This document shows, piece by piece, positions 23,365 to 36,400 of a stretch of DNA of 64,000 bases (its first letter is position 1; each line of letters starts with the position of its first letter). This stretch comes from Azadirachta indica. Lineage: Eukaryota > Streptophyta > Magnoliopsida > Sapindales > Meliaceae. Both the position numbers and the translations under genes were made by a program. The stretch covers positions 8,640,102-8,704,101 of the forward strand of contig CM040453.1 of the NCBI GenBank assembly GCA_022749755.1, written 5' to 3'. The notes under the pieces are model-generated. The model saw nothing but the letters and a program-made list of their open reading frames with translations. It had not been told where the DNA came from and made no database searches.

Positions 23365-25956
23365 TTAGCTTCTGTAATTCTGGTGGTAGTTAGGAGGAGA
23401 AGGTGCAAATGTGTTTTGTGTTGCCAAAAACATGTTGCGGACAGGATTGTTTCGTTGAATGGTAGAGGGAGAAGCAGTGGAATGGGGAGGGGAGAATCCT
23501 GATGATGCTGCATTGGACAACACTGGCATTGGTGCAACGTTTCCATTGCTGTGCATTTGCCATGCCCAGTTTGAAAATCGCTGTGCAGAAACAGTTTGAG
23601 CCCTCTTCTCTGTAGCCCTTTCCTGATAATTACTAAGACATAATCAACATAAAATTCATACAATTATGATCTAGAACTGAAGGAGGATGAAGAAATAGGA
23701 AAGGAGTACCTCATAGCCTTCTAAAAAACCAGGTTGTAAGCCGGCTATATCTGAAGGATATTCGGGCGCCATTGGGAGAACATGGTTGGGATGTAGCTGC
23801 ATAGCCATGGAGACCAAAGTAGAGCTCTCAAGCTGTTAAAAGTATCAGAAGAGAAAAGAGGTTGGTGATGAACAAACTGGGCTGTTACTAGCCACCATTT
23901 CATTGTAATAAGCACTGAAGATTAGGCTTTTTTGCAATTTTCTGGTTTATTACCGCTTGTCTTTCTTTGTTGGGCAATTCACAAGCATCACAATGAAATA
24001 GGAAATTTCCTAGATTGCAATGATCATTTCCATTTGGACCATTTGTAGGCTGAGAAATTCGAAGGCTCAAATCAAGATTGTGGCAGCTGCTGCCTGCACT
24101 CAAAGAACCAAAAACTTCGTTGTTGATGACAATTAAGCTAAGCACAAAAATCAAACATATTTTCAACAAACGGATCACCAATCAATGATTGAATACCTCC
24201 ATTGTTAGAATCTAAAATCTTCTCCCCTTCATAAGCACTAGGTTCAAAATTAGTCACTGCTTCTCTTCCATTATGCTTGATTGCTGCTTTGTCATATGCC
24301 CTGGATTCAGAAAATGGAGAATTTTCAGATTCAGACTTTAGAATTTTGTCAGTAAATTGTTAATAGATTGAAAGAATTCATTATCACAAGGGGACCTTGC
24401 AGCTTCTACTTCGGTGTCGTATAATCCAAGATAAATATACCTGCGAGCACCCATCATATATAGTTTCAAAAGGAGATGCCTGACCGCTCTCTCTCTCCTA
24501 AAATCTTATCAGGTTTCTACTTTCTAAATAGCAAGCACTAAGCCAAAACCAATGCATATATACATTTTTCACCATTCAAACTAAGCAGCTAATTAACATC
24601 AGTATTTTGTGTTAATGGGGGATCAATTATTCTTACTTCTTTCCGAGGAGCTGTCCCATTCTAGCTTCCCATCTACCACATTTGTGCAATGTTACACCTC
24701 TGTATTTTGAGCTTCCTCTTGCAAATCCAGTGCTTTGCCGACGAAGAATCAGCACAAATTCTTCTTTCGATAGATGCTTCATCTGCAGATCGATCACAAT
24801 CAATCAATATGCAAAACAAAAAATCAAGAATCCAACAGAGATTTTATACTTCAAATTTTGAATTACCTGTTTCATGTCTTCTTCATAATCACTCAAACTA
24901 AAATTCAGATCAGCATCAACTCCTCGGAATTTAATTGCAGCCCGATCATATGCTCTGAATTCACATAACCCATTTAGGAATCATCACACAAAGCACCAAA
25001 TTTTTTTTTTTTTAAAAAAAAAATTTCAGACTAAAACAAGATTCTTACCTAGCTGCAGCATGGGCAGTGTCAAATCCACCTGACAGTTCACAAAGAAAAA
25101 GGAAAACAATAATAATAAATAACAATAATTCCAATTGACCAAAAACTCAAACAATAATTTTCATAAAATTAATAATTTTACAAATTAAATTTAAAAAAGT
25201 AAAAATAAAATCTACTCACCTAAGTATACTTGCTTCCCACAATCCCTACGCATAATAATATAATTAACGAATTAATAAAGTAAGAACAATGAATATCAGT
25301 ACTGAAAATTATAATTATTTTAATTATATTTAAGGAGCTGATATGTGTTATGAAGATGATCACCATATATGTGATTCCCATCTACTTGTTCTTCGATAAA
25401 ACGTGACTCCTCGATACTGAGAACTCCTCGACCTCGGTCCCCTCCTGCTTTTTCTCACTTGCTGTTGTTTTTGCTGAACAACTCTCAGTTCTTGCTCCCC
25501 GCCGCCTTCTCCGCTAGGTTCAGCGTAAGATAAATTCAACCACTGAGGCGGCCTTGCCGGGGACTTCATCGCAGCAAACTCCGTCTCTCCTTCTCCTTTC
25601 TCTCCGGTCAACGGGAAAAGTTGCCGCGTCACAGGACCTGACGAAGAAGCGTTGGTGATGTTGTTATTATTGTTATCATCCTCGGCTCCTTGCTTAACCG
25701 TGATTTCGCCTTTCTGTTTCTTCAAGATGTCGAAAATGAACTGCGAGTTAACGTTGTTCGAAGAGTTTTCATCTCCGGCATTAGCCGGAATTTCTTCGCA
25801 GTTGATGATGGAGGAATTTGAAGTCCCTGAATCTTCCATTTGCGTTCTAATCGGTTCTAACAGAACCTTCTCATTTGTTACCATCATAACCTTCTTCTTC
25901 TCACCAGAAACAGATGACGATTCACAAGAAACAATATCAAGGTTGAGATCCAACAT
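23365..25956 (-). CDS. TOE1: AP2-type transcription factor, TOE1/RAP2.7-like
   Basis: Ten exons: 25956-25364, 25244-25219, 25079-25049, 24954-24867, 24782-24637, 24440-24396, 24300-24197, 24093-23954, 23832-23710 and 23622-23365; 517 residues. An EAR repression motif LDLNL lies at residues 2-6 and a second LDLSL at 351-355. A basic [12 protein letters not shown] stretch leads into AP2 repeat 1 (about 180-243, [25 protein letters not shown]), and repeat 2 spans about 272-333 ([28 protein letters not shown]). The two-repeat layout, the tiny exons 2 and 3 and the miR172 site in exon 10 place it in the euAP2 group; RFSNWAWQ near the C-terminus suits TOE1/RAP2.7. Relatives repress flowering and are silenced by miR172 with age. 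Introns 1 and 6 have weak donors (GTGATC, GTCCCC), but the frame requires them. GA microsatellites lie in the leader. Confidence 0.94.
23493..23513 (-). promoter_or_regulatory. miR172 target site in exon 10
   Basis: The 21 bases on the plus strand match mature miR172 except one position (C in place of U at miRNA base 7), so the mRNA pairs throughout with a single G:U wobble. The site encodes NAASSGFS (residues 469-476), the conserved peptide at this position in AP2/TOE proteins. It implies translational repression and cleavage by miR172. Confidence 0.93.
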
Positions 25957-26067
25957 ATCTTCTCGTTGGTTTACTTTTTCTGCAGAAATTAAGGAAGAAG
26001 TTTATACAAAATTCAAGACATGATACTAAAACCCATTGGAGAGATAAAAATGACGATGAAAGAGATA

Positions 26068-26102
<35 letters not shown>

Positions 26103-26308
26103 GCCGTCTTTCTCTTTCTTGTATGCGTAACGGAAGAAGAAGATGATGAGAAAATAGAAGGTGAGATGAAGATACCTTAAAAGGGAAAATGCACCTGTAA
26201 ATTGTAAAGAGAGAAGGGCACTTGGGAAACAAAATACGGCCGTCTGTCAGGTTGTTTGGACAAATGGAGAAAGAGAAATGGCCTGCAACCAAAGAAGGAA
26301 AGAAAGAT

Positions 26309-26345
<37 letters not shown>

Positions 26346-26460
26346 CAGAGAAGAGAATATGAAAAGAGAGTAAGGAGAAATTGTAACTGGCAGCAGTACA
26401 ATTGAAACCTCAACGGGCTGCCTAAAAGGAGTAAACAGATGGAGACGTGTTAACAAACAG
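25957..26460 (-). promoter_or_regulatory. Leader/promoter-proximal region of the TOE1-like gene with GA tracts
   Basis: Two (GA)n microsatellites (26070-26101 and about 26315-26342) lie 115-390 bp upstream of the start codon. On the transcribed strand they read as CT tracts, which are frequent in plant 5' leaders. Open frames across them (Ser/Leu repeats) are artefacts of the repeat. The transcription start cannot be placed from sequence. Confidence 0.5.
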
Positions 26461-27148
26461 TGAAGGTTAACTTTTGCTACCTACCTCCCATTGTTTTTAC
26501 ACTTTCCCTTCCTTCTTTGGTATTTGGATTTCTTTTTAATATTACATTAACAACATAATAATAAACTAAGATTGTTCTGATAAAGTTCATTAATTGTTAC
26601 TCTTTGATGGTCGAAAGTTAAAACTTTAACGTTGGTGCATGTATATTGGGTTAATTGAATAGTGTAAATTGAAAAATTTTACGTATAACATTACGATCAT
26701 AGTATGACTTTGATTTGATTCAATGAACTTGCTTTATAAAAAAGTACACCTCTAATCATAAGTAATTATTAAAAAATCTAGCTTGAATTATAAACTCAAA
26801 TGTTTTATTATTTCTTTGTGTTTTTATTAAGAAGAAAAAAGACTTTTGACTAATTTTAACAAACAAAAAGTAAGTAATATGAATACTAATTTAATTGTTA
26901 CCCAAAAAAAATAGCATAGCATATGTATTGAAGATATTGATTTAATTACTGGAACAGTATAAGTCACATGAATCATCAATTTAGGTAGCCGCATTCAACT
27001 AGGTCGGTTGCTTCCGAATCTACACTTTTCTAATGTTACGTGAATTCTCACACAAATTTCACATTTTCAAAACTTGTACGGTTAAAAAATAATAATATAA
27101 TATTTTAATATTAATTAACTAATATGGGGTCCATGTCCGCTAAGTGTT

Positions 27149-27157
27149 CCACGTGGC
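27149..27157. promoter_or_regulatory. G-box-like motif CCACGTGGC
   Basis: CCACGTGGC matches the G-box/ABRE core recognised by plant bZIP and bHLH factors. It lies about 1.2 kb upstream of the TOE1-like start codon, with more ACGT cores nearby (GACACGTAC near 27275, AACGTGGCC near 27378). Function is inferred from the motif alone. Confidence 0.3.
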
Positions 27158-29020
27158 GTAGAATAATAGGTAGATAACAAGTGGACGGAGATATCATAGC
27201 CTAGTCTACAAAATCATGCTGGACAACGTTGACTATACCATAAATAGAACTTTTCGATCTTAAGTAAGGGGCGGACACGTACAACTCTTTCATAATGGTC
27301 AGATTCAAATCACAAATATTTCAATAAATCCAACGGTTGGGGGCGCGGTTTTTGTGGACCCACACTACGCATAACGTAACGTGGCCGAAAATGGCAAGTT
27401 GTTCGATGAGTTTTTTGATCTTTTGTTACGCGATGTGTTGCATGTGATATTTCCTTAATTGAGCGAGTTAACGACGGGCAAGAGACGGAGAAAACGACGA
27501 TGAACGTTGGTTCATGCGGGATTTTGTCCTCTACTTTCAATTTATGACTGACGTGTCCTTGACGGTTCACGCAGGTGGGATTTATTCGCTGTTATTATCG
27601 CACGTAAAGTTCGTGTATTTAGAATCCCGAGTCACTTTTTTCGATGGCTATAAGAGGTCTAAACCCTTCATTTTGTACATTAAAATCTAATTTTTTCTTT
27701 AAGAGCTTTATATCCTAAAATACAGATTAATTTTTTTAAATTAATTGTTGATATAAGAATAACAAAATGAAGAATTTATCATATTTAGACAAATTATTTA
27801 ATCAATTATTAATAAATAAATCGTATAGAATACGTTTACAAAGTTACGAGTAACACATGGTAGATATTCTTGAGCTAAAAGAAGAGAATCACGTGTTAGA
27901 TATGCTAAGCGTCTCTTCCTTTTATCAGAAGGCACAAGCCATATCAGCGTTGGACCACCAAAGTGCAATTATAAAATGACAATTTTGACCCCTATTACGA
28001 AAATACTTCTTTACCCATATTAGAGAAATGAGAATAAAAATTATTAATTTGCTTGAACTGGAGTCATCAACAAGAATTAATGATCTTAAAGATCGTCAAA
28101 GATAATCTACAATTTTTTATTGCCTCCTATATTTCATAGTTAATGTACATAACATCAACAGACGAAAAAAATTATAAACAATAATTAGAGAATGGTTAGT
28201 TGCTATTGTGTTTATTTTTATTTTTAATCAACATCATTATTTTGAGTTATAACATCTAAATTTGTTTGTATGTATATATTTATGCTAAAATTCATCAAAC
28301 AAATAAAAAAATATTGTATATTTTTTTTATATTTTTAGGCCTTAGTAAAATTTAATAATTTGATAATTAATTATAATCTTTGACAATTTTATTTAACAGA
28401 AAAATAATTTCTAATTATTTAGGATTAAAGCCTAGGCTAGGCAGGTTGTCCATAGCTATTAAAAGTCTATTTCACCTTTATCAAGGCTGGTGGGCTATAA
28501 TCTTGTATCATAAATGCTTGGGGAGATTTTCCAATTTTCTTACGTGGGAAGATACCCTGGAGGCCACGGAAATAATTGAAATGAAATTTGCAAACTTTGT
28601 AAGGGTATTATGGTAATATGATATCAAGGCCAACCACCGTTTCAGTGGAGAGGAAAAAGGTCATCTTCAATCAACAAGGAAGAGAGAGAAACCTTAATGC
28701 AGACAGAGAGTCTTTTCAGTTGTCAGCGACCCCCATCAATAAAAGTAGAATAAACCCATGGCTAAATCTGGACCGTCCATCTACCTCATCAGAATCCAAA
28801 ATTTGATTGATTATTATTAACTGGATGGATAACGTTAGGACCCCTAAAGTTTTTATATTTTATCATAAAGAATATGGTTATTTATTTATACCAAATAAGT
28901 CCTAGCTCTTTTGAATTAATAAAATTACTCTTATAATCTTGATAACTATTTTTTTGAATATCACAATTTTATAATCTACTCTATCAGAAAAATTACTCCT
29001 TATAATCTTGAACCTTTTTT

Positions 29021-29262
29021 ATAAATATTATAATTTTATAATTAATGCTACTGAGAATTTAGATAAAACAGTTATTACGTAATCAAAATTTTTATGAACG
29101 CATATATAATGCAAAATATGTCCTCAATTTAGAGAAAATTTTATTTTTTTAATATTACAATTTTACAATCTACTTTATTAGAAATTTAGATAAGTTAGTT
29201 GTGATAAAATCAGATTTTTACACACATATATTGCAAGAACTGCCCTCAATTTGAAGAAAATT
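29021..29262. repeat. Diverged direct duplication, about 120 bp per copy
   Basis: Copy 1 (about 29021-29140) and copy 2 (about 29146-29262) share the order: TATTAYAATTTTA, AGAATTTAGATAA/GAAATTTAGATAA, a TTTTTAYxxAC block, CATATATxxTGCAA and CCTCAATTTxxAGAAAA. A shorter related piece starts near 28930. Confidence 0.55.
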
Positions 29263-32200
29263 ATATCACGATACTAATATGATAAGACACCCACAAATTT
29301 GTTAATAAACCCTATATTTAATAGAGTTTGAATATACTCCCTCTCCCATTCTTTATCACCAAGCACAAGATCTTGAACTTTGATAACAGGAACATAAGAA
29401 TATAAATAGGAGTATCTAACTTATTACTAAAGGGTAATTTTGTAATTTTGAAATGTAATAAAGATTTATTTGATACAAAATGACCAACTACATTCTTCAT
29501 TAAAAAATTTTAAAATATTATAAAATATTAAGGACCAAAATGTTATTAGGTATTATTAGTTGGACAAGAAGACGGATAAGAAAACACAAAGAGGAATCTT
29601 TCCTTTTTATTTTGCTCTGTATGTTTATCATTCCTTTATATCCCACATAGAACTTTTCCTCTTAGGGTAATGAATCCTTGTACCTTAAAAAAAATATCTC
29701 CTTTTATTATATTCGTTCTCCTCCTACTCCTAAAGTAATCAAAAGAACAAATCATTCTACACCACAATTTTGACACTCTCTTGTGGGAATTTGCCACTGT
29801 TGGTCATTAGTGGGAAAATTATTTATTTTCTGGTGCGGTTGTATGAATATGACATCTCTTAATCGTCTTTACCCTTTAGTTTTTGTCATTAACAGCAAAA
29901 GTATTTTTAATTTTAACCTAAATTATTTTTTTACTTATAAATTGACGCCCTCAATTAAGAGTATTGATATTTTTATTTACAATATATTTTTATTAAACTA
30001 AAATTCGATAACAATTCAATATAAAAACTTATAAATTTTAAAGGTGTATTCTTGAAACCTATAATGATTATTCACTATTTTCTTATTTTTAAAGAACCTA
30101 ATCTTTTTATGGAAAAGAGTCCAATTATAACTATATATATATATATATTTTGTTATTTTAGTGTGTGAACAAGTATGTTTGTTTAAGATTAAAGGAAATT
30201 GTTTATTTTTTATTATATTTTTAATAAAATACAATTAATCTCGTTTGGATTCAATTGGATAATATTTAAAATTTTTTAATAGTTTGGATCAGATTAAATT
30301 TTGCCAGATTGGTTGGATTAACAAAACTCTAAACTTTCAAATGACGCAGAAGATATGTATCTTGTCAAATTTGTCTAGAACAATCTTAATTATATGATAA
30401 CATAATATTAACATATAAGATCAATATAGAAGACGTTAGTTTGTAATGAAAGTATAAATTAAGATTATAAAATTTCGTATAAATTAATTATGATTAGTTA
30501 TCAAAAGGCAAACTCCACGAAGTGAGACAACACAATTTCAGAGAATAAATATATTCAAGATGACAAAATTTTAGAGAATAATTGCATTCAACGTGAGATC
30601 AATTCAAATATAGTCATAATGTTTATTGTTTTTAATATGTTTTATTGATCTGCTAATTTTTTAAATAATATTATCTCTTATAATATATAATTACTATAAA
30701 ATCATACCTACGAAGTCAAGTCAGCCCACTGATAATTAAAAAAAGAAACATAAAAAAAGGTTATAGCTATACCAATCCTTAATGTAATTTATTAATACAT
30801 ATGTCTTATATATAATTTTTTATAAACCTTGTTTAAATTAACAAAAATAAAAAATTAATAGATTATTTATTAATAATTTAGTATTTTATAATTACATTTT
30901 TATAGTTTTGTTCACATCAAGACATGATTAGGACCTGCGCTAGGTGAATTGTTGTTCATTTCTTCTTTTCCTTCATACACTTTTAAGCGCATATAAATCA
31001 AAGGGTTAAGAAGAATGGGGTTCGTGATGTGATCGTACTTTGAGAGTGAGCTGAACGCGCTCCACACAAAATGTCACCGCTTAAATTAGAAAATTCTTTT
31101 TATAAATATTAATCTATTTTTTCATTTTTACAAATTAATTATTGTGATAAAAAATGGTTAAAATTTATAATGAGTTTTTTATTTTATTTTATATTTATTG
31201 GCGGTTATTTATTTGCTTTTATTTATTCTACGCTGAATTTCAACATTGAAAGCCAACAAAATAATACTTTTATAAAATAACAAAATTTTCCCTTACAAGG
31301 CCTATAGGAATTCACTACAAATAAAGTAAATTGGGGACAATGTGATAAAAAATGGAAGGAAAGTCGATTTTAAATAAAGAAAATGTAAAATGATGCAATG
31401 AAAAATGAAAGCAGATTTTAAATAGAGAAAATTTGAAATGATGTGATGTAAAATAAGGCGAGGATTATTTTTGATAGAATAAATTTAGAAGGATGTGATT
31501 GGAAGTGGAGCGGTGAATGAGAGAAGAGTAATTCCCATAATATTAATTGGTTATAGAATATTTAATACTTTTCAACTAACCCATACCCCATTCCCCTCTC
31601 TCTATATATTATTTTTAAAATAAAAATATATATGTAGACAATATTAATTAAATTTTTTTTATAATTCATAATATTTTTATCTTATTAAATGATTAAGTTA
31701 TATTTTTGATATAATTATTAAATATAAATAATATATTATAATATATTAATGGTATTTTTAATTAAAATTTTGTATAAATAAATAAGAAAATAAAAAGTAA
31801 ATGAGAATAAAAAATTTATTTCTCACACGAAAATTCTTTATCATATTTCATTAAATTTATTGAGAATAAGGATTAAAATAAAAACGAAATGGAACACGAA
31901 AAAAGTCTCCTTACTATACCATAGCATATTACCATCCCTTCATGAATTAGTATAAAAAATTCTCAAAACAAACATAAAAAATTAGTGCAACTTTGGTATA
32001 TATTAATATAAAATTAAAAACTTTTTCTAATGTTTAATACAAAAATTAAAATCTCAAATTTTGTAAATTTTTGTTGATGCAAAAAAAAAAAAAAATCTCA
32101 TGATTATAAAGTGTAAGGTAATTGAAAGATTTGATTTTGATTTTATGATACTTGAAGATAAAGCTATCTCCATGTGTAATGTAATGCGATGTTAGAAAAA

Positions 32201-32802
32201 CATTCGGATAGAAAAGAAAATCTAGAAGAGAATACAAATGCTTTTCTTTCTATCTCAAATAATAATATTCTTTCTTCCTCTTCACTTTTAATCTTTCCCT
32301 ATCTTTACTTTTGAGTTACTCCAAACATAGAAAAGTGAAAAGTCACTTATGCCCATAATTAGCAATCACATCAACCATTATTAATTAATTAATTAATTAA
32401 ATAAATAAAGTTGGTTGGTCTTGCAAGTTGCCCATAATCATAGAGATTTTTTTGCATTAAATAATATTATAATATTATGTTAAATAATTAATAATAAACT
32501 GTAATTAATAATAAATTATTTTAAGGGGGGTTAGGGAGAATTAGATCAGAAATGAATGACAGCGGTGTACTTGTCGGCAAGGGTACGAGGTTTAAAAGCA
32601 AGATGGGTGACGTGGACCCTTTCTCTCCTTTCGTACTAAAGTCTTCTCTTATATTCTTTTCTTTCGCCATCGGTATTTTACTTTATTTACCTAATTGTCC
32701 TCCACTCTGTTCTCCTTTTTTTATTCACGTGCTCTTATTTGCAAGTGGGACACGTGTACGCTCCGATACCGTTTGTCTGCTGGCCGATGGATGGAACTTC
32801 GA

Positions 32803-32943
32803 ACCAAGCGTCAGTCTTGCGCCAAAAAAGAACTAATAATGCAATAAATATTTCCCATGTAAATTATCTCTCATTTTATTTATTTGAAAGACAAAAGGTA
32901 TTTTTATAAATTTAATTAAATTAAAAAAATAATAAAAAATACC
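32803..32943. repeat. Left copy of a ~140-bp direct repeat flanking the MULE
   Basis: This segment aligns with 41182-41319 in the same orientation: ACCAAGC start, TTGYGC-AAAAAAGAA, AATAAATATTTCC, ATGTAAATTAT, ATTTTATTTATTTGA, AGACAAAAGG, AAATTTAATTAAAT and a final AAAAAATAC. I estimate about 80-85% identity with small gaps. It ends two bases before the left inverted repeat of the element. Confidence 0.8.
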
Positions 32944-32945
32944 CT

Positions 32946-33001
32946 CATTTAGATTCAAATTTTTAAAAATAATCCCTTCAACAAAATTTCATTAAAAAAT
33001 G
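32946..33001. repeat. Left terminal inverted repeat of the MULE
   Basis: The sequence beginning CATTTAGATTCAAATTTTT matches the reverse complement of 41123-41177 (beginning CGTTTAAACTCAAATTTTT) at about 80% of positions, with one single-base gap. Confidence 0.8.
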
Positions 33002-33404
33002 CTCATTATCATCCTTTTCAGACAAAAATGCCACCAGACCCACAGAAGTAAAAAAACACACTAGCTTTTGTTTGTTTTCTTCTTCTTCTTCTCTTCTTCT
33101 TCGTCTTCGTAACGGAGTATTATTAATTCAATTTACAACTTTTATTTTAAGTTAAATATATATTCACTTAAATTTACCTAAAAAATTTGATTTCGCAAAA
33201 TTTCGTTAGTTTATTTTCTATTATGCTCGAAACCATCTTATTGGAAACTAAATTTCTATCTTACACTGGTGTTCACTTTCGAGTAAGGGGACATTTCCCC
33301 TTACTCGAATCTTCACAATCATAATTTTTATTTTGTTTTTGTGATGCAATGGAATAATAATATAATAATATTTATTTATTTTTTACGTGATTGTATTTAT
33401 AGTA

Positions 33405-36400
33405 ATGGCTGGGCAAGTTATGATTGTTACTCGGTTTAGAGGTTCGTGAGAACGATTTTCAAATGGTTATGACATTTATGTTGGTGGAGAAGTGATGTCG
33501 TTTTGTGTTGATGCAGATATTGAGTATGAACAATTTACAGAGATGTTACACGCTGCACATGCGATTAATCCAACTAAGTGTAAAATTATAGCTAAATCAA
33601 TCTTTGTTGATTGTGCACAAGTAATAGGTGTGCCTCCACCGAAGGCAGCACTGATTAATCCAGAATCAACTTTTTGTGCCTTTATTCATGTCAACGATGC
33701 ATAGTATGTTACCAAGAGGGGTCATTGTTACTTGTATCTTATTGTACATGATGCACCACATTCAAGTCTGCATGGTTCCAATCATCAAACCACTACTGTA
33801 CCCCTATTCAAATCATTAAGGGGAAGCAACCAGTTAAGTGATGTTGTTCCTACAATGTAAACGCCGTTTCAGTTAAATACTCAATGGAATAATACAGCTT
33901 CAAGGTTTGAAGAAAGGTAGGCATGTAACTCTCTACCGATTCCTGAGCCCTATGTGGCCTGCTTTGATGATGATGCAATGATAGTTAATGGGAGTTTTTT
34001 TACTCCATGATTTCAGGAAGGATTTGTAGATGAGTTTTGATGCAAATAAAATTGCACAACCTCGTAAACAAGAGGAAAAACTCATATTAAGGTTGGAGAC
34101 ACTCAATTGCAGCATTTATATGATTCGCTAAGCGTGCTGAGTGGACCGATTACAAGAGCTAGAGCTAAGACATTGGAAAGTGCATTAAATGGATTAATTA
34201 AAAAGATATGTGATTCAAATACAATTTAAGATATACGTTTTGAAGAATTAGGTTCAGTGAACATCATTCAAATAATCAGAGTTCAAGAAGACTAATATGC
34301 AAATGTTCAAAAAATTATAGTCCATTTGTGTAATTTTTAAGAATCTTAAAATGATGTAATCACTTATATCATACACATACGACGTCATTGCTTACATCAT
34401 TTATATATGATGTCATTGCTTACGTTTGCATGTTTGAAATTTGTAATTTTTAAAAGTCATAAAGTTTGTATTTATTTTGTTAAATTGTTAGGTAGGATTG
34501 TTGGCCTAACCTTTGACATTTTCTATTTGTATTTGCCTATAAAAAGGCTTTCATTTTTTGAAATGAAACAAGCAATTTTGAGTGTTAAATTATTTCTTAT
34601 AAGTTCTTGTTCTTGAACTCTTCAAGTTTAATTTCTTGTGGCGTTCAAAACAACTAAACTTATCATCTAGATTTTTAAGTGTTTTTTTAAGAATTCTTGA
34701 TGTGGTATTTATGTAAATCATAGTTTTGGTTCTTATCTAGATAGGTATCAGGTAAAAACTCAATAAACTTGCGTTTTGGGGAAATCTTGGGTTTCGTTAT
34801 TATATTCGGTGTTGGGTTTTATCACATTGTTGGCGAGGTTCCCTGATATCAGGAAGGATCTGCAGATGAGTTCCATAATAGTTGGTCAAACTTCGGTGGC
34901 ACAGACTTTCAACATCAGTAGGAAGGTGGGAATGTGGCTAATGATGACGAACTGAAGGGATTAGAAAGTGTTCATATGGGAATGTGTAACAGAAGTAGCT
35001 CAATGCCTTGTTCATCTGAAGTGAATCAATACATCCGAGTAATGCCACCCATTCCACCATCCACGACAATGGCAAGTGATGCATGCTTAAGTTTCAAGGC
35101 AGGGGATGTGTGTGTTAGATAGATTTATATTAGGAAATAGGAATTGCGAGACAGATTAGGGTTGATGGCCCTAAAGAACCACTTTCAGTTCAGAGTTTTC
35201 AAGTCAGATACCACCCAATTTGAGACAAAGTATATTGTGGAAGGTTGTAAATGGCGAGTTTGTGCCACTAAGAACAACAATGATGCCTTTTTCAAAGTCA
35301 AGTGTATAGAAGTTATGTATACTTGTTTAAATGAGCAGTTGTAGTATTGGCATCGACAAGCAAGTAGTCGGTTGATTGGGTAGTTTATAAAGGACAAGTT
35401 CAAAGATGCTAGTTGAATTAACATCCCAAAAAATATTCGTGATGACATTCAAAATGAATACGGGGTTCGTTTACCGTACTTTAAGACATGGCGTAGCAAG
35501 AAAGAAGCTTTAAAGATCGTGTGCAGAGATCCAACCTTGTCATTCAAGGGTTTCCTTCTATATTGTCATGTGTTGGAGGAGAAAAATTCAGAATTAGTAA
35601 TGACGATTAAAACTGACAGAGATGACCACTTCTTGTATCTTTTTATAGTTTTAAGGCCATGTATTTGGGGATTTCGCAATGTCATACATTTAGTTATCGC
35701 TATTGACGGTATATTTCTAAAGAGCAAATACCAAGAAACGTTGATAGTGGCTGTAGCACAAGATGGCAATGGCCAAATATTTCCTGTTGCTTTTGGTATT
35801 ATTGATTCTGAAAATGATGTTTCATAGAAGTGGTTTTTCCTTAACTTATGCAGAGTCATTAGGCTGATTAAGAATTTAGTTTTTATTTCAGATCAACATA
35901 ATAGTATATAAAAAAGAATCGCCATAGTTTTTCCCGAATCAACTCACAGATTTTATACTTTTAACATATTCGGGAATTGGAAGGCGAAGTATAAGATGAA
36001 GTAACAGAAAACTGACACATTCATAGCCACATATTTCAAGGCTGCCAATGTATATTGAGATAGTGAATTCAACCATTTTATGAACAATTTGCGAACAATG
36101 CATTTTACGGCAGCAAAGTACTTGAAAAATGATGTGGGACTCTATATGTGAGTTAGGTCAAAATTTTCATCTTGACAGTACGACATTCAAATGACAAACA
36201 TTGCTGAGAGTATAAACTTTCTATTGAGACACCTTCAGTCTCTCCCAATCACTGTTTTAATAAAGTACATACGGTCAGTGCTACAAAAATGGTTTTACGA
36301 ACGAAGAGAATTGGTTGTTGTGAGGGATGGATACTTGACTGAGATAGCGCAAGCAAAAGGTGATGAACAAACGGAATTGTTGTGCATTATATTCGTTCAT

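Larger units (their letters stand above)
26461..32802. other. AT-rich intergenic DNA with two GC-richer islands
   Basis: No gene is supported over 6 kb. Islands at about 27120-27620 and 32540-32800 are richer in G+C and hold ACGT-core motifs. A loose repeat with GATTTTAAATAxAGAAAAT lies at about 31365-31450. An AATT repeat occurs near 32380-32400. The rest is A/T-rich with scattered short frames. The island at 27.1-27.6 kb lies about 1.2-1.7 kb upstream of the TOE1-like start codon and could contain promoter elements. Confidence 0.5.

Noticed and set aside
25652..26023. Plus-strand open frame of 123 codons
   Set aside because: It lies antisense to exon 1 of the TOE1-like gene and has no family features; it is a shadow of biased codon composition.
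26026..26456. Overlapping minus-strand frames rich in Ser, Leu and Tyr
   Set aside because: They are translations of the (GA)n microsatellites in three frames, just upstream of the AP2 start codon.
32552..32836. Plus-strand frame of 94 codons
   Set aside because: A hydrophobic stretch is present, but there is no family match, and the frame crosses into the direct repeat that flanks the MULE.
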